NCBI RefSeq assembly: GCF_002803845.1
Contig: NZ_CP024985.1
Location: 5,901,501 to 5,965,500 of the forward strand
DNA: 64,000 nucleotides
Source of the DNA: Streptomyces lavendulae subsp. lavendulae
GTDB lineage: Bacteria; Actinomycetota; Actinomycetes; Streptomycetales; Streptomycetaceae
Reading direction: 5' to 3'
Shown: positions 42,305-50,763 of the stretch, piece after piece
How positions within the stretch are numbered: the first letter of the stretch is position 1
How the letters are laid out: each line of letters begins with the position of its first letter
The notes under the pieces: model-generated
What the model was told of the DNA's origin: nothing
Databases searched by the model: none
What the model saw: the letters and a program-made list of their open reading frames with translations, nothing else
Position numbers and translations under genes: made by a program

Positions 42305-43369
42305 ATGAACGTTGTGACCCCGGCAGGCGGCGACAGCGTGGCGGCCCGTGGCTGGCCGGGCCTCCTCGACACCCTGCTGACCGGCCGGGACCTCGGTGCG
42401 GACGACACCGCCTGGGCGATGGACCGGATCATGCGGGGCGAGGCGACGGACGCGCAGATCGCCGGTTTCATGGTGGCCCTGCGGGCCAAGGGGGAGACCG
42501 TCGCGGAGATCAACGGCATGGTGCGTGCCATGTACGATCACGCCAATCTGATCGAGGTACCGGGCCGGACGGTGGACATCGTCGGCACGGGCGGGGATGG
42601 CGCCAAGACCGTGAACATCTCCACGATGTCGGCGCTCGTGGTGGCCGGTACCGGCGCGAAGGTGGTCAAGCACGGCAACCGGGCCGCGTCCTCCGCGAGC
42701 GGCTCCTCGGACGTGCTGGAGAAGCTCGGCGTCAACCTGAACCTCACCCCCGCCCGGGTGGTGGAGGTCGCCGAGGAGGCCGGCATCACCTTCTGCTTCG
42801 CGGTGAAGTTCCACCCCGCGCTGCGGCACGTGGCGGCGGCCCGCAAGGAGCTGGGCATCCGGACCACCTTCAACTTCCTCGGCCCGCTGACGAACCCGGC
42901 GAAGGTGCGCGCGCAGGCCACCGGCGTGGCGGACGCCCGGGTCGCCCCCATCGTGGCCGGGGTGCTCGCGGAGCGCGGCTCCTCGGCGCTGGTCTTCCGG
43001 GGCGACGACGGCATGGACGAACTCACCACGACGGCCACCTCCCGGGTGTGGTGGGTCCGCGACGGCGCGGTCACCGAGCAGACGTTCGACCCGCGTGACA
43101 TCGGGATCCCCATCGTGGACGTCTCCGCCCTCCGCGGCGAGGACGCCTCCTACAACGCGGACGTCGCCCACCGGCTGCTGGCCGGGGAGACGGGCCCCGT
43201 GCGCGAAGCGGTCCTGCTGAACTCGGCGGCGGCCCTGGTGGCGCTGGACCCGGGCAGCGGGTCCCTGGAGGAGCAGCTGGCGGCGGGCGTCGTCCGCGCG
43301 GCCGAGTCGATCGACTCGGGCGCGGCCCGCGCGGCCCTGGAACGCTGGGCGGCCGCCAGCAACGCGTAG
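42305..43369 (+). CDS. trpD: Anthranilate phosphoribosyltransferase
   Basis: 354-residue TrpD, which adds phosphoribosyl to anthranilate in tryptophan synthesis. It has the PRPP motif VGTGGDGAKTVNISTM, KHGNRAASSASGSSDVLE and NFLGPLTNPA. It is transcribed alone: a qcrB terminator lies upstream and a hairpin downstream. ATG 42305 follows GGAGCGG. No trp leader peptide or attenuator is evident in the 78 bp between the qcrB terminator and the start. Confidence 0.96.
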   Translation: MNVVTPAGGDSVAARGWPGLLDTLLTGRDLGADDTAWAMDRIMRGEATDAQIAGFMVALRAKGETVAEINGMVRAMYDHANLIEVPGRTVDIVGTGGDGAKTVNISTMSALVVAGTGAKVVKHGNRAASSASGSSDVLEKLGVNLNLTPARVVEVAEEAGITFCFAVKFHPALRHVAAARKELGIRTTFNFLGPLTNPAKVRAQATGVADARVAPIVAGVLAERGSSALVFRGDDGMDELTTTATSRVWWVRDGAVTEQTFDPRDIGIPIVDVSALRGEDASYNADVAHRLLAGETGPVREAVLLNSAAALVALDPGSGSLEEQLAAGVVRAAESIDSGAARAALERWAAASNA

Positions 43370-43472
43370 CCGCCCGCCGCGCGGCGCCCCCCGACGGCCG
43401 GAGGCCGGCGCAGCCGGGCGAAGCCCGGGAGGCCGCCCGCGGCCGAGCGGCGCGAGCGCGGCGTTCAGAAGC

Positions 43473-43503
43473 AGACCCCGGTCCACATGGTGGACCGGGG
43501 TCT
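43473..43503 (+). terminator. trpD terminator
   Basis: 13-bp perfect stem (43473-43485 with 43491-43503), 5-nt loop, followed by TGTGTGTGG. It separates trpD from the riboswitch leader. Confidence 0.75.
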
Positions 43504-43538
43504 TGTGTGTGGAGGATCTTGTGGCAGGATGCTGTCCA

Positions 43539-43655
43539 GGTCACGAGTGACAGCGTTTAGGCCCCGGCTTGCTGTCCGGCAACCCTCCTTCCGTGGCGGG
43601 GTGCCCCGGGTGATGACCAGGTCGTAGGCAGCGAGGTCTACGGCAAGCGCGGATC
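43539..43655 (+). promoter_or_regulatory. SAM riboswitch aptamer (SAM-I/IV clan, probably SAM-IV)
   Basis: The leader contains the core of the SAM-I/SAM-IV clan: GGTCA (43539-43543) pairs with TGACC (43614-43618) as closing helix. Inside are CCGGCAACCCTCC and a matching GGCGGGGTGCC, then GGGTGA. A following GC helix region (about 43619-43645) could supply the SAM-IV pseudoknot. Such aptamers are typical of actinomycete sulfur/methionine genes and switch off expression when SAM is plentiful. The class is assigned by recalled consensus, not by a covariance model. Confidence 0.75.
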
Positions 43656-43694
43656 CCTCGATACCAGGGGTCCTGGGTCTTCGAGGAGCTTTTT
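43656..43694 (+). terminator. Riboswitch expression platform: terminator with U-tract
   Basis: Imperfect hairpin from CCTCG (43656) to CGAGG (43686), directly followed by AGCTTTTT (43687-43694). A T-tract terminator is rare in this genome and fits transcriptional control by the aptamer just upstream. Confidence 0.65.
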
Positions 43695-43886
43695 CCGTGA
43701 GCAAGCGAATGCGATAGGGCGACTCCGCCCCTTCTTCACCCCTCGGATAGGGCCGCTCAGGCGTACCCCCACGACATTCCGAGGTCCTTCCCGTACCCCT
43801 GTGGCCGGCCGGCGCCGTCGCGTCCTGCCGTACCCGCGTACGGGCACACCGAAGCCATTCAGCCCTGCCTGCCGGGAGACACCGCC

Positions 43887-45272
43887 ATGTCCGCATTCCT
43901 GAACTCCGCCACCGTCACCGCCGCCACCGCCGTCGACCCCGCCTGTGCCGAGCCGCTGCCCGTGCTCGGCCGTGACGTCACCGTCCCGCTCGTCACCGGT
44001 GGCGAGGTCACCTACGCCGCCCTCGACTACGCGGCCAGCGCCCCCGCGCTCCAGCGGGTCTGGGACGACGTGGCCGCGTACGCCCCGTACTACGGCAGCG
44101 TCCACCGCGGGGCCGGGTACCTCTCGCAGCTCTCCACCGACCTGTTCGAGCAGAGCCGCGCCACGGTCGCGGAGTTCCTGGACTGCCGCCCCGGCGACCA
44201 GGTGGTGTTCACCCGGTCGACCACCGACTCCCTGAACCTGCTCGCCGCCGCCCTCCCGGCCGGCTGCCAGGTGTTCGTCTTCGAGACCGAGCACCACGCC
44301 TCGCTGCTGCCGTGGACCAACGCCCAGGTCACCTACCTCAACGCGCCGCGCACCCCGGCCCAGGCCGTCGCCACCCTGGAGCGGGCGCTGGCCGACCGCG
44401 ACCCCTACGGCCCCGCCCTGGTCTGCGTCACCGGTGCCTCCAACGTCACCGGCGAGCTGTGGCCGGTCAAGGAGCTGGCCGCCGCCGCGCACGCCCACGG
44501 TGCCCGGATCGTCCTCGACGCCGCCCAGCTGGCCCCGCACCACCCCCTGTCCGTCCGGGACCTGGGCGTGGACTGGGTCGCCTTCTCCGGCCACAAGCTC
44601 TACGCCCCCTTCGGCTCGGGCGTCCTCGCCGGCCGCGCCGACTGGCTCCAGGAGGCCGAGCCGTACCTGGCCGGCGGCGGCGCCTCCCGCAAGGTGGCCC
44701 GCCGCGAGGACGGCGGCGTCGACATCGAGTGGCACACCACCGCGGCCCGCCACGAGGCCGGCTCCCCGAACGTCATCGGCGTCTACTCCATCGCCTCGGC
44801 CTGCCGCGCCCTGAAGGAGGCCGGGTTCGAGAACCTGGTCGCCCGCGAGAACCGCCTCATCGCCAGGGTCCGCGAGGGCCTGGCGGACGTCCCCGCCGTG
44901 CGCGTGCTCTCCCTCTTCGGGGACGACGCCCCGCGTGTCGGCGTCATCTCCTTCGTGGTGGACGGCTGGAACAGCTCCCACTTCGCCGCCGCGCTGTCGG
45001 CGGAGTACGGGATCGGCGTGCGCGACGGCCTCTTCTGCGCCCACCCGCTGGTCCGCACCCTGCTCGGCAGCGAGCCCCAGGAGCCGGGCGAGTGCGGTGC
45101 CCCGGAGGCCGCCCCGGGCGAGCGCTCGCTCAACGCGATCCGGGTCTCCTTCGGCGCGGGCACCCCCGACGAGCACGTCGAGCGGTTCCTGCGGGCCGTC
45201 AAGGAGCTCGTCGCGGACGGCGCCAAGTGGCAGTACCGCACGGAAGAGGGCCGCTGCGTCCCGGCCGTGTGA
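43887..45272 (+). CDS. Class-V PLP-dependent aminotransferase/cysteine desulfurase-like enzyme
   Basis: 461-residue fold-type I PLP enzyme. The Schiff-base lysine is K237 in FSGHKLYAPFG. The PLP aspartate is in RIVLDAAQLAPHH, and a histidine stacks in TEHHASLLPW. It resembles SufS/Csd-type enzymes but lacks an obvious SSGSAC-type catalytic loop; the only late cysteines are in DGLFCAHPL and ECGAPE. Desulfurase, lyase or aminotransferase activity are all possible. SAM-responsive leader control points to sulfur amino-acid metabolism. ATG 43887 is preceded by GGGAG. Confidence 0.85.
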   Translation: MSAFLNSATVTAATAVDPACAEPLPVLGRDVTVPLVTGGEVTYAALDYAASAPALQRVWDDVAAYAPYYGSVHRGAGYLSQLSTDLFEQSRATVAEFLDCRPGDQVVFTRSTTDSLNLLAAALPAGCQVFVFETEHHASLLPWTNAQVTYLNAPRTPAQAVATLERALADRDPYGPALVCVTGASNVTGELWPVKELAAAAHAHGARIVLDAAQLAPHHPLSVRDLGVDWVAFSGHKLYAPFGSGVLAGRADWLQEAEPYLAGGGASRKVARREDGGVDIEWHTTAARHEAGSPNVIGVYSIASACRALKEAGFENLVARENRLIARVREGLADVPAVRVLSLFGDDAPRVGVISFVVDGWNSSHFAAALSAEYGIGVRDGLFCAHPLVRTLLGSEPQEPGECGAPEAAPGERSLNAIRVSFGAGTPDEHVERFLRAVKELVADGAKWQYRTEEGRCVPAV

Positions 45273-45329
45273 GACGCTCTCGATCATGACCTAGGGGAGG
45301 CCCCGCCGGGGCTGTGAACCGGCGGAGCG

Positions 45330-45611
45330 CTACGCGTCGAGGCCGATGGCGAAGGCCGCTTCCAGGTCGTGCTGGGAGTACGTGCGGAACGCCACGTGCG
45401 TGTCGGTCGCCTCGACGCCCGGGATCTTGCTGATCCGGCCGGGGATGATGTCGGCGAGGTTCTCGTGACGGGCGACGCGGACCAGGGCGATCAGGTCGTA
45501 GGTACCGGTGACGGAGTAGACCTCGCTGACGCTGTCCAGCTGGGCGATGGACTCGGCGATCTCGGGGATGCGGTCCACGCTGGTCTTGATGAGCACGATC
45601 GCGGTGATCAC
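45330..45611 (-). CDS. Stand-alone Lrp/AsnC ligand-binding (RAM) protein
   Basis: 93 residues with only the C-terminal effector domain of Lrp/AsnC regulators (MITAIVLIKTSVDRIPEIAESI, VTGTYDLIALVRVARHENL) and no DNA-binding domain. Such proteins bind amino acids and may modulate full-length Lrp proteins. GTG 45611 overlaps the rhomboid stop codon (GTGA), so the two genes form one operon. Confidence 0.88.
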   Translation of the reverse strand: MITAIVLIKTSVDRIPEIAESIAQLDSVSEVYSVTGTYDLIALVRVARHENLADIIPGRISKIPGVEATDTHVAFRTYSQHDLEAAFAIGLDA

Positions 45612-46330
45612 GGTTGGCTGTCTCCCTCGCCGGCAGTCACTGGTCGACCCACTCTAGTCGTACGGCGATAGCGCGCCCATGCGTAGAGGAACCCCAGGGA
45701 GAAGCCCACCACGTGCGCCAGGTAGGCCACCCCCGGCCCGCTCTCCGCGCGCTGCGCGGCCAGCCACTGGAGGGCGAACCAGAACACCAGGACGATCCAG
45801 GCGGGGAAGCGCAGGGGCAGGAAGAGCAGGAACGGGAACAGGCTCGTCACCCGGGCCCTCGGGAAGAGGCAGAGGAAGGCCCCCAGGACCGCCGAGATCG
45901 CCCCGGACGCGCCGACCAGCGTCTGGTCCGAGGAGGCGTTGGCCGCCGCGTACGCCGCCAGCGCCAGGTAGCCCGTGCACACGTAGAAGACGAGGAAGGG
46001 CGCCCGGCCCATCCGTTCCTGCGTCATCGCGCCGAAGACGTGCAGGAAGAGCATGTTCCCGAGCAGGTGGAGCCAGCTGCCGTGGACGAACAGCGCGGTC
46101 AGCGGGGTCAGCAGCGGGCGCGCGGCCCCCGAGAAGAGTTCGTCGGGCACCACCCCCCAGTGCCGGAAGTACGCCGTCCCCGTGGTGAGCAGCCGGTCGC
46201 CGGTGCCGTAGGAGGGATTCAGGCCGGAGGCGGGACCGAGCAGGAAGGCCAGGCAGCAGCCGGCGATCAGTGCGTACGTGACCACCGGGCCCCGGGCGGC
46301 CTCGCGTAACGTCAGCCACTTTACGATCAT
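45608..46330 (-). CDS. Rhomboid-family intramembrane serine protease
   Basis: 240-residue, six- or seven-helix protein with the catalytic dyad S142 in GASGAISAVLG and H206 in YLAHVVGF. The conserved HGSWLHLLGNMLFL of helix 2 (His and Asn of the oxyanion region) is also present. It cleaves substrates within or near the membrane; the target is unknown. ATG 46330 (MIVKWLTLREAAR) is preferred, with ATG 46342 as alternative; neither has a clear Shine-Dalgarno. Coupled to the Lrp-domain gene. Confidence 0.92.
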   Translation of the reverse strand: MIVKWLTLREAARGPVVTYALIAGCCLAFLLGPASGLNPSYGTGDRLLTTGTAYFRHWGVVPDELFSGAARPLLTPLTALFVHGSWLHLLGNMLFLHVFGAMTQERMGRAPFLVFYVCTGYLALAAYAAANASSDQTLVGASGAISAVLGAFLCLFPRARVTSLFPFLLFLPLRFPAWIVLVFWFALQWLAAQRAESGPGVAYLAHVVGFSLGFLYAWARYRRTTRVGRPVTAGEGDSQP

Positions 46331-46455
46331 GCGACAGAGCATGACGCAGACGGACCCCGCCCGAGGGCGGTGCCAGGCCGTAGGGTTACGTGCGCGGTCC
46401 GTGCACTGCCGCGGACGGCTTTAATTGAATGAGCTACGAAGGAGCGAGCGACCTG

Positions 46456-46695
46456 ATGACGGTTCCCCTGCCGACCGAGACCACCCGGTGGCGCTGCACG
46501 CTGTGCGGCAACCTCACGCGGTTCGACGTCACCCGTTCGTCGAAGGTCGTCGAGTACGTCCACCTGGACCTCGCCGGGGAGCCCAAGGTCGAGGAGCGCG
46601 AGGTGGTCAGTGAGACCATCGACTCGGTCCGCTGTCGCTGGTGCAACGCGGTGGACCAGATCGAGCTCGTGGACAGGCCGGGCGCGGACTCCTGA
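46456..46695 (+). CDS. Small zinc-ribbon protein
   Basis: 79 residues with two CxxC-type pairs, WRCTLCGNLTRFDV and VRCRWCNAVDQ, about 48 residues apart, which can form a zinc ribbon. ATG 46456 follows GAAGGAG; an ATG at 46429 would put that site inside the gene. Function unknown. It is divergent from the rhomboid gene and lies just before the NYN nuclease gene. Confidence 0.82.
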   Translation: MTVPLPTETTRWRCTLCGNLTRFDVTRSSKVVEYVHLDLAGEPKVEEREVVSETIDSVRCRWCNAVDQIELVDRPGADS

Positions 46696-46737
46696 GGGAG
46701 CCGGGCCCACAGTAGATCACGGTAGGGGTGACGGATT

Positions 46738-48099
46738 GTGGAGCCAGCAAGCGGCGCTGAGCCGGCCGACGTGGCCGGCGACGCCGCCGAGGTGCTCGAC
46801 CGCCCGCTGCCGGAGGGCGTGCGGCGCCGGGTCGTCGCGCTCGTCTCGGACGCCTTCGGCGGACTGACGGTCGCCGACCTCCCGGCGCAGCTGCGGCAGT
46901 ACGCCCGGTTCACCCCGACTCGCCGCGCCAAGTTCGCGGGCAACGCCATGGCCGCCGCCGTGGAGACGGACGGGGTCTTCCGCGGCCGGGTCGCGGAGAA
47001 GCTGCGCGAGGCGCAGCCGGAGCTGGCCGGGGCGCTGGACGGCGGGGCGCCGCCCGCGGCCGCGGACCCGCTGGACGTGGCGGCCGCCGCGTACGTGCTG
47101 CGTCCGGCCGGCTGGGTCAAGCTGGTGGCCGCCGCAGGCGAGGAGGCCCAGCGCGCCGACGCCGAGCGGGTCGGTGACGAGACCCGCCGGGAGCTGGAGC
47201 GGCTGCGCTCGGAGCTGGCCCAGGCGCGGGAGAACCAGCGCGCCGGGGGCGACCAGGTGCGGGCCGAGCTGGACTCCGCGCGCAAGGAAGCGGAATCGCT
47301 TCAGCGCAAGCTGCGCAGTGCCCTCAGCGACGTGAAGAGGGGCGAGGCGGCCCTGCGCAAGGTCACCGCCGAGGTCGACGGGATCCGTGCCGAGGCGGCC
47401 GCGCAGGTGGCCGCCGCCGAGAGCGAGTCCCGGCGCCTGAAGTCCCGGCTCGCCGAGGTGGAGTCCTCGCTGGAGACCTCGCGGCGGGCCACCCGTGAGG
47501 GGCGCAGCATCGAGGACATGCGGCTGCGGCTGCTGCTGGACACCGTGCTGGACGCGGCGGCGGGCCTGCGCCGTGAGCTGGCGCTGCCGCCGGTCTCGAC
47601 GCGTCCGGCCGACACCGTGGACGCGGTGGAGCCGGGCCGGATGACCCCGAAGGACATCGCGGCGCGGGCCCTGTCGGAGACCGATCCGGCGCTGCTGGAC
47701 CAGCTGTTGGCGCTGCCCCAGGCGCATCTGGTGGTCGACGGCTACAACGTGACCAAGACCGGCTATCCGACGATGCCGCTGGAGAAGCAGCGGCTGCGGC
47801 TGCTGGGCGGGCTGTCGATGCTGGCCGCGCAGACCGGCGCCGAGATGACCTGTGTCTTCGACGGGGCGGAGCTGGCGGCCCCGGTGCTGCTCGCGCCGCC
47901 GCGCGGGGTGCGGGTGCTGTTCTCCAAGGCCGGGGTGACGGCCGACGAGCTGATCCGCCAGCTGGTGCGGGCCGAGCCGCCCGGCCGGCCTGTGGTCGTG
48001 GTCTCCACGGACCGCGAGGTGGCCGACGGGGTCGCGAAGGCGGGGGCCCGGCCGGTGACCTCGGCGCTGCTGCTGAAGCGGCTGTCGAGGGTTTCGTAG
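46738..48099 (+). CDS. YacP/Rae1-like NYN-domain ribonuclease with coiled coil
   Basis: 453 residues. An N-terminal helical region (about 20-140) is followed by a long coiled coil (about 145-260: RRELERLRSELAQARE, RKEAESLQRKLRSALSD). The C-terminal NYN/PIN-like nuclease domain (about 325-453) contains HLVVDGYNVTKTGYP, CVFDGAEL and VSTDREVADGV, with the acidic residues expected of YacP/Rae1. These cleave mRNA at the ribosome in Bacillus. The coiled-coil extension is an actinobacterial addition. GTG 46738 is the start. Confidence 0.86.
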   Translation: MEPASGAEPADVAGDAAEVLDRPLPEGVRRRVVALVSDAFGGLTVADLPAQLRQYARFTPTRRAKFAGNAMAAAVETDGVFRGRVAEKLREAQPELAGALDGGAPPAAADPLDVAAAAYVLRPAGWVKLVAAAGEEAQRADAERVGDETRRELERLRSELAQARENQRAGGDQVRAELDSARKEAESLQRKLRSALSDVKRGEAALRKVTAEVDGIRAEAAAQVAAAESESRRLKSRLAEVESSLETSRRATREGRSIEDMRLRLLLDTVLDAAAGLRRELALPPVSTRPADTVDAVEPGRMTPKDIAARALSETDPALLDQLLALPQAHLVVDGYNVTKTGYPTMPLEKQRLRLLGGLSMLAAQTGAEMTCVFDGAELAAPVLLAPPRGVRVLFSKAGVTADELIRQLVRAEPPGRPVVVVSTDREVADGVAKAGARPVTSALLLKRLSRVS

Positions 48100-48247
48100 C
48101 CGATGGCCCTTTGGTGCCTTTCGTAACTGCTGGGCGCAATGCCGGAATTGGTGGTGCGTGCGGGGGACGCACCGTCAACTCGTCGGCACGCAGCGTGCGC
48201 CGCGGGTAAAGAAGCCGGTGGGGAAGCGGAATTTTGCGTACGGGGAT

Positions 48248-48277
48248 TTGAACTCATCGCGGGCGGGTCACTAGGGT
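48248..48277 (+). promoter_or_regulatory. Promoter of first NlpC/P60 gene
   Basis: TTGAAC (48248-48253), 18-bp spacer, TAGGGT (48272-48277): a good vegetative sigma factor promoter, giving a leader of about 100 nt before GTG 48386. Confidence 0.65.
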
Positions 48278-48385
48278 CTGCTTCAAACCTTCGTGCGGTC
48301 GTTCATCCATTCGGGGTGCGGGCGGAGGTGCGCTGCCGAGTCCGACCTTCCCTTCGGTGGCTCCAGGATGAAGGAGCTCGCGTTC

Positions 48386-49432
48386 GTGGCGTCCCACCGT
48401 CGACCCAAGCCGCCGACCCGCACCCGCGTGAGCGTCCTCACGGCACTGGCCACCGCGGCCGTCGCCCTCTCCTCCCAGTCGGCCATGGCCGCCCCGGACA
48501 AGCCGAACAAGGACGAGGTCAAGTCCAAGGTCGACGCCCTCTACGAGGAGTCCGAGCAGGCGGGCGAGAACGCCAACGCCGCCAAGGACCGCCAGGACAA
48601 GCTGGAGAAGGAGATCGCCCAGCTCCAGGACCAGGTCGCCCGCGGCCAGGACGAGCTCAACGGCCTGCGCAACGTCCTCGGTTCGATGGCGACCGCCCAG
48701 TACCGCGGCGGCGGCCTCGACCAGTCCGTGGAGCTGCTGCTGTCCGGCGACCCGGAGACCTACCTCGACAAGGCCTCCACGCTCCAGCAGTTGAGCGGCA
48801 AGCAGGTCGAGGCGATATCGAAGATCCAGGCCAAGCAGCGCAGCCTCGCGCAGCAGCGGCAGGAGGCCGCGGGCAAGCTGGCCGACCTCGACGCCGTCCG
48901 CAAGGAGCTGGCCGAGAAGAAGAAGACCGCCCAGGAGAAGCTCGCCGCCGCCCAGGCCCAGCTCAACTCGCTCACCGCCGAGGAACGCGGTCAGCTGAAG
49001 AACGAGGAGGCCAAGGCGGGCGAGGAGGCCGCCAAGGCCGCCGGCGGGGGCTCCGGCGCCAAGCCCGGTGCGGTCAAGGGCTCCGGGCGGGCCGCGGCCG
49101 CCCTCGCCGCCGCCGTGACCCAGGAGGGCAAGGGCTACAACCTGGGCTCCACCGGCATGGCGTACTGGGACTGCTCCAGCCTGGCGCAGTGGGCCTACGG
49201 GCAGGCCGGCGTCCAGATCAGCCGCACCACCTTCACCCAGATCAACGACGGCACGCGCATCGGCATGAGCGAGCTCCAGCCCGGGGACCTGGTCTTCTTC
49301 TACGACGACCTGCACCACGTCGGCCTCTACGCGGGCAACGGCCAGGTCTTCCACGCCGCCAACCCCCGCAGCGGCGTCAGGTACGAGGCCATGAAGAACA
49401 TGCCCTTCCAGTTCGGTGTCCGCGTCGGCTGA
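48386..49432 (+). CDS. Secreted NlpC/P60 cell-wall endopeptidase with coiled coil
   Basis: 348 residues. The signal peptide (VASHRRPK... to SAMAA, about residue 38) is followed by long coiled coils (about 45-215). A linker rich in Gly/Ala precedes the C-terminal NlpC/P60 domain, which has the catalytic Cys in YWDCSSLAQWAY and the His in HHVGLYAGNGQVFH. It cleaves peptidoglycan stem peptides; the coiled coil resembles RipA/CwlO-type regulation. GTG 48386 follows GAAGGAG by 9 nt. A close paralogue follows at 49689. Confidence 0.93.
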   Translation: MASHRRPKPPTRTRVSVLTALATAAVALSSQSAMAAPDKPNKDEVKSKVDALYEESEQAGENANAAKDRQDKLEKEIAQLQDQVARGQDELNGLRNVLGSMATAQYRGGGLDQSVELLLSGDPETYLDKASTLQQLSGKQVEAISKIQAKQRSLAQQRQEAAGKLADLDAVRKELAEKKKTAQEKLAAAQAQLNSLTAEERGQLKNEEAKAGEEAAKAAGGGSGAKPGAVKGSGRAAAALAAAVTQEGKGYNLGSTGMAYWDCSSLAQWAYGQAGVQISRTTFTQINDGTRIGMSELQPGDLVFFYDDLHHVGLYAGNGQVFHAANPRSGVRYEAMKNMPFQFGVRVG

Positions 49433-49518
49433 CCCCGCGCTCCGCGCCCTCCCCGGCTCCGGGGGGACGCGCCGCACACCGCCCATCCGGGCGAATTGCG
49501 CGGACCCGCCCTGACCTC

Positions 49519-49554
49519 ACGCCCCGCCGGTGACCTGCGTCTCCGGCGGGGCGT
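49519..49554 (+). terminator. Terminator after first NlpC/P60 gene
   Basis: 12-bp perfect stem (49519-49530 with 49543-49554) and 12-nt loop, 86 bp past the stop codon and before the promoter of the second paralogue. Confidence 0.65.
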
Positions 49555-49579
49555 CACCGTGCGTGCCCGCCGGCGGTCG

Positions 49580-49609
49580 TTGGCCGGCGTGTGATGGCGC
49601 CGCTACTGT
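49580..49609 (+). promoter_or_regulatory. Promoter of second NlpC/P60 gene
   Basis: TTGGCC (49580-49585), 18-bp spacer, TACTGT (49604-49609), leaving a leader of about 75 nt before GTG 49689. Confidence 0.5.
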
Positions 49610-49688
49610 CTGCCAGCGCGGAACCCGGCACTCGGCCGTCCACGGGGGGCGGACCCGGGCCCCGCGCAGCGCAAGGGAGCGGTTCCAC

Positions 49689-50738
49689 GTGGCGTCCCAT
49701 CGCCGGTCCGGGCCCAGCGGCCTCGACCGGAGCACCAAGGTCACCGTCCTCACCGCCGTCGCGGCCACCGCCGCCGTGGCCCTGACGGGAGCCTCCGCGC
49801 AGGCGGCCCCCGGGCTCCCGCACGACCCCTCCACCGGGTCCCGCGCCCAGGTCGACCGGCTCTTCGAGGAGGCCGAGCGGGCCACCGAGAAGTTCAACTC
49901 GGCCGGTGAGAAGGCCGACGGCCTGCGCGCCGAGATCAGCCGGGCCCAGGACGCGGTGGCCCGCGGCCAGGACCGCATCAACACCATGCGCGGGGTCCTC
50001 GGCGCTTTCGCCGGGGCCCAGTACCGCTCCGGCGGCCTCGACCCCACCGTCGAGCTGATGCTGTCCGACGACCCCGGCGACTACCTCGACCGGTCCGCCG
50101 TCCTCAACCGGCTGAGCGGCCGCCAGGCCCGGCAGCTCGACGAACTGCGCGAGGAACAGCGCCGGATCGGCCAGCAGCGCCAGGAGGCCTCCCGCAAGCT
50201 CGCCGAACTGGAGGCCCTGCGCGCCGAGGTGGCCACCCAGAAGCGGTCCGTCACGGCCAAGCTCGCCGCCGCCCGGCAGCTGCTCGACGCGATGCCCTCG
50301 GGGGAGCGGGCCGACTTCGAGCGGGCCTCGCGCTCCGGCGGCCGCGCCGACGCGCTGCCGGACCTCCCCTCCGACGACGGCGGCCGGTCCTCCGGCCGGG
50401 CGATGACCGCGGTGATGGCGGCCCGCGCGGCGGTCGGCAAGCCCTACGTGTGGGGCTCCACCGGCCCCTCCGGCTTCGACTGCTCCGGGCTGATGGTGTG
50501 GTCCTACCGCCAGGCGGGCGTCGCGCTGCCCCGCACCTCCCAGGCGCAGCGGTACGCGGGCCGGCGGGTGCCGCTCTCGCAGGCCCGGCCCGGGGACCTG
50601 GTGACCTACCGCTCCGACGCCAGCCACGTCGCCATGTACGTCGGCAACGGCCAGGTGGTGCATGCCCCCTATCCGGGTGCGCGGGTGCGCTACGACCCCG
50701 TCGGGATGATGCCGGTGTCCTCGGTCACCCGCCCCTGA
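49689..50738 (+). CDS. Second secreted NlpC/P60 cell-wall endopeptidase
   Basis: 349-residue paralogue of the preceding protein. It has the same start (VASHRRSG), signal peptide ending SAQAA, coiled coil (about 50-215) and C-terminal NlpC/P60 domain with Cys in GFDCSGLMVWSYRQAG and His in SHVAMYVGNGQVVH. The active-site context is the canonical DCSGL, whereas the first copy has DCSSL. GTG 49689 follows AAGGGAGCGG. The pair looks like an old tandem duplication with separate promoters. Confidence 0.93.
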   Translation: MASHRRSGPSGLDRSTKVTVLTAVAATAAVALTGASAQAAPGLPHDPSTGSRAQVDRLFEEAERATEKFNSAGEKADGLRAEISRAQDAVARGQDRINTMRGVLGAFAGAQYRSGGLDPTVELMLSDDPGDYLDRSAVLNRLSGRQARQLDELREEQRRIGQQRQEASRKLAELEALRAEVATQKRSVTAKLAAARQLLDAMPSGERADFERASRSGGRADALPDLPSDDGGRSSGRAMTAVMAARAAVGKPYVWGSTGPSGFDCSGLMVWSYRQAGVALPRTSQAQRYAGRRVPLSQARPGDLVTYRSDASHVAMYVGNGQVVHAPYPGARVRYDPVGMMPVSSVTRP

Positions 50739-50751
50739 GGCGGGCCGTGCG

Positions 50752-50757
50752 TACGAT
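50752..50757 (+). promoter_or_regulatory. -10 hexamer for leaderless lipoprotein mRNA
   Basis: TACGAT ends 6 nt before ATG 50764; no Shine-Dalgarno intervenes. Confidence 0.4.
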
Positions 50758-50763
50758 CGGCTG

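Noticed and set aside
43465..43896. Minus-strand open frame across the riboswitch region
   Set aside because: It lies over the trpD terminator and a structured leader, has no homology I recognise and no ribosome binding site.
48100..48385. Possible c-di-AMP (ydaO-type) riboswitch before the first NlpC/P60 gene
   Set aside because: Such switches precede many actinobacterial cell-wall hydrolase genes, but I could not find the conserved core here. The predicted TSS also leaves only about 100 nt of leader.
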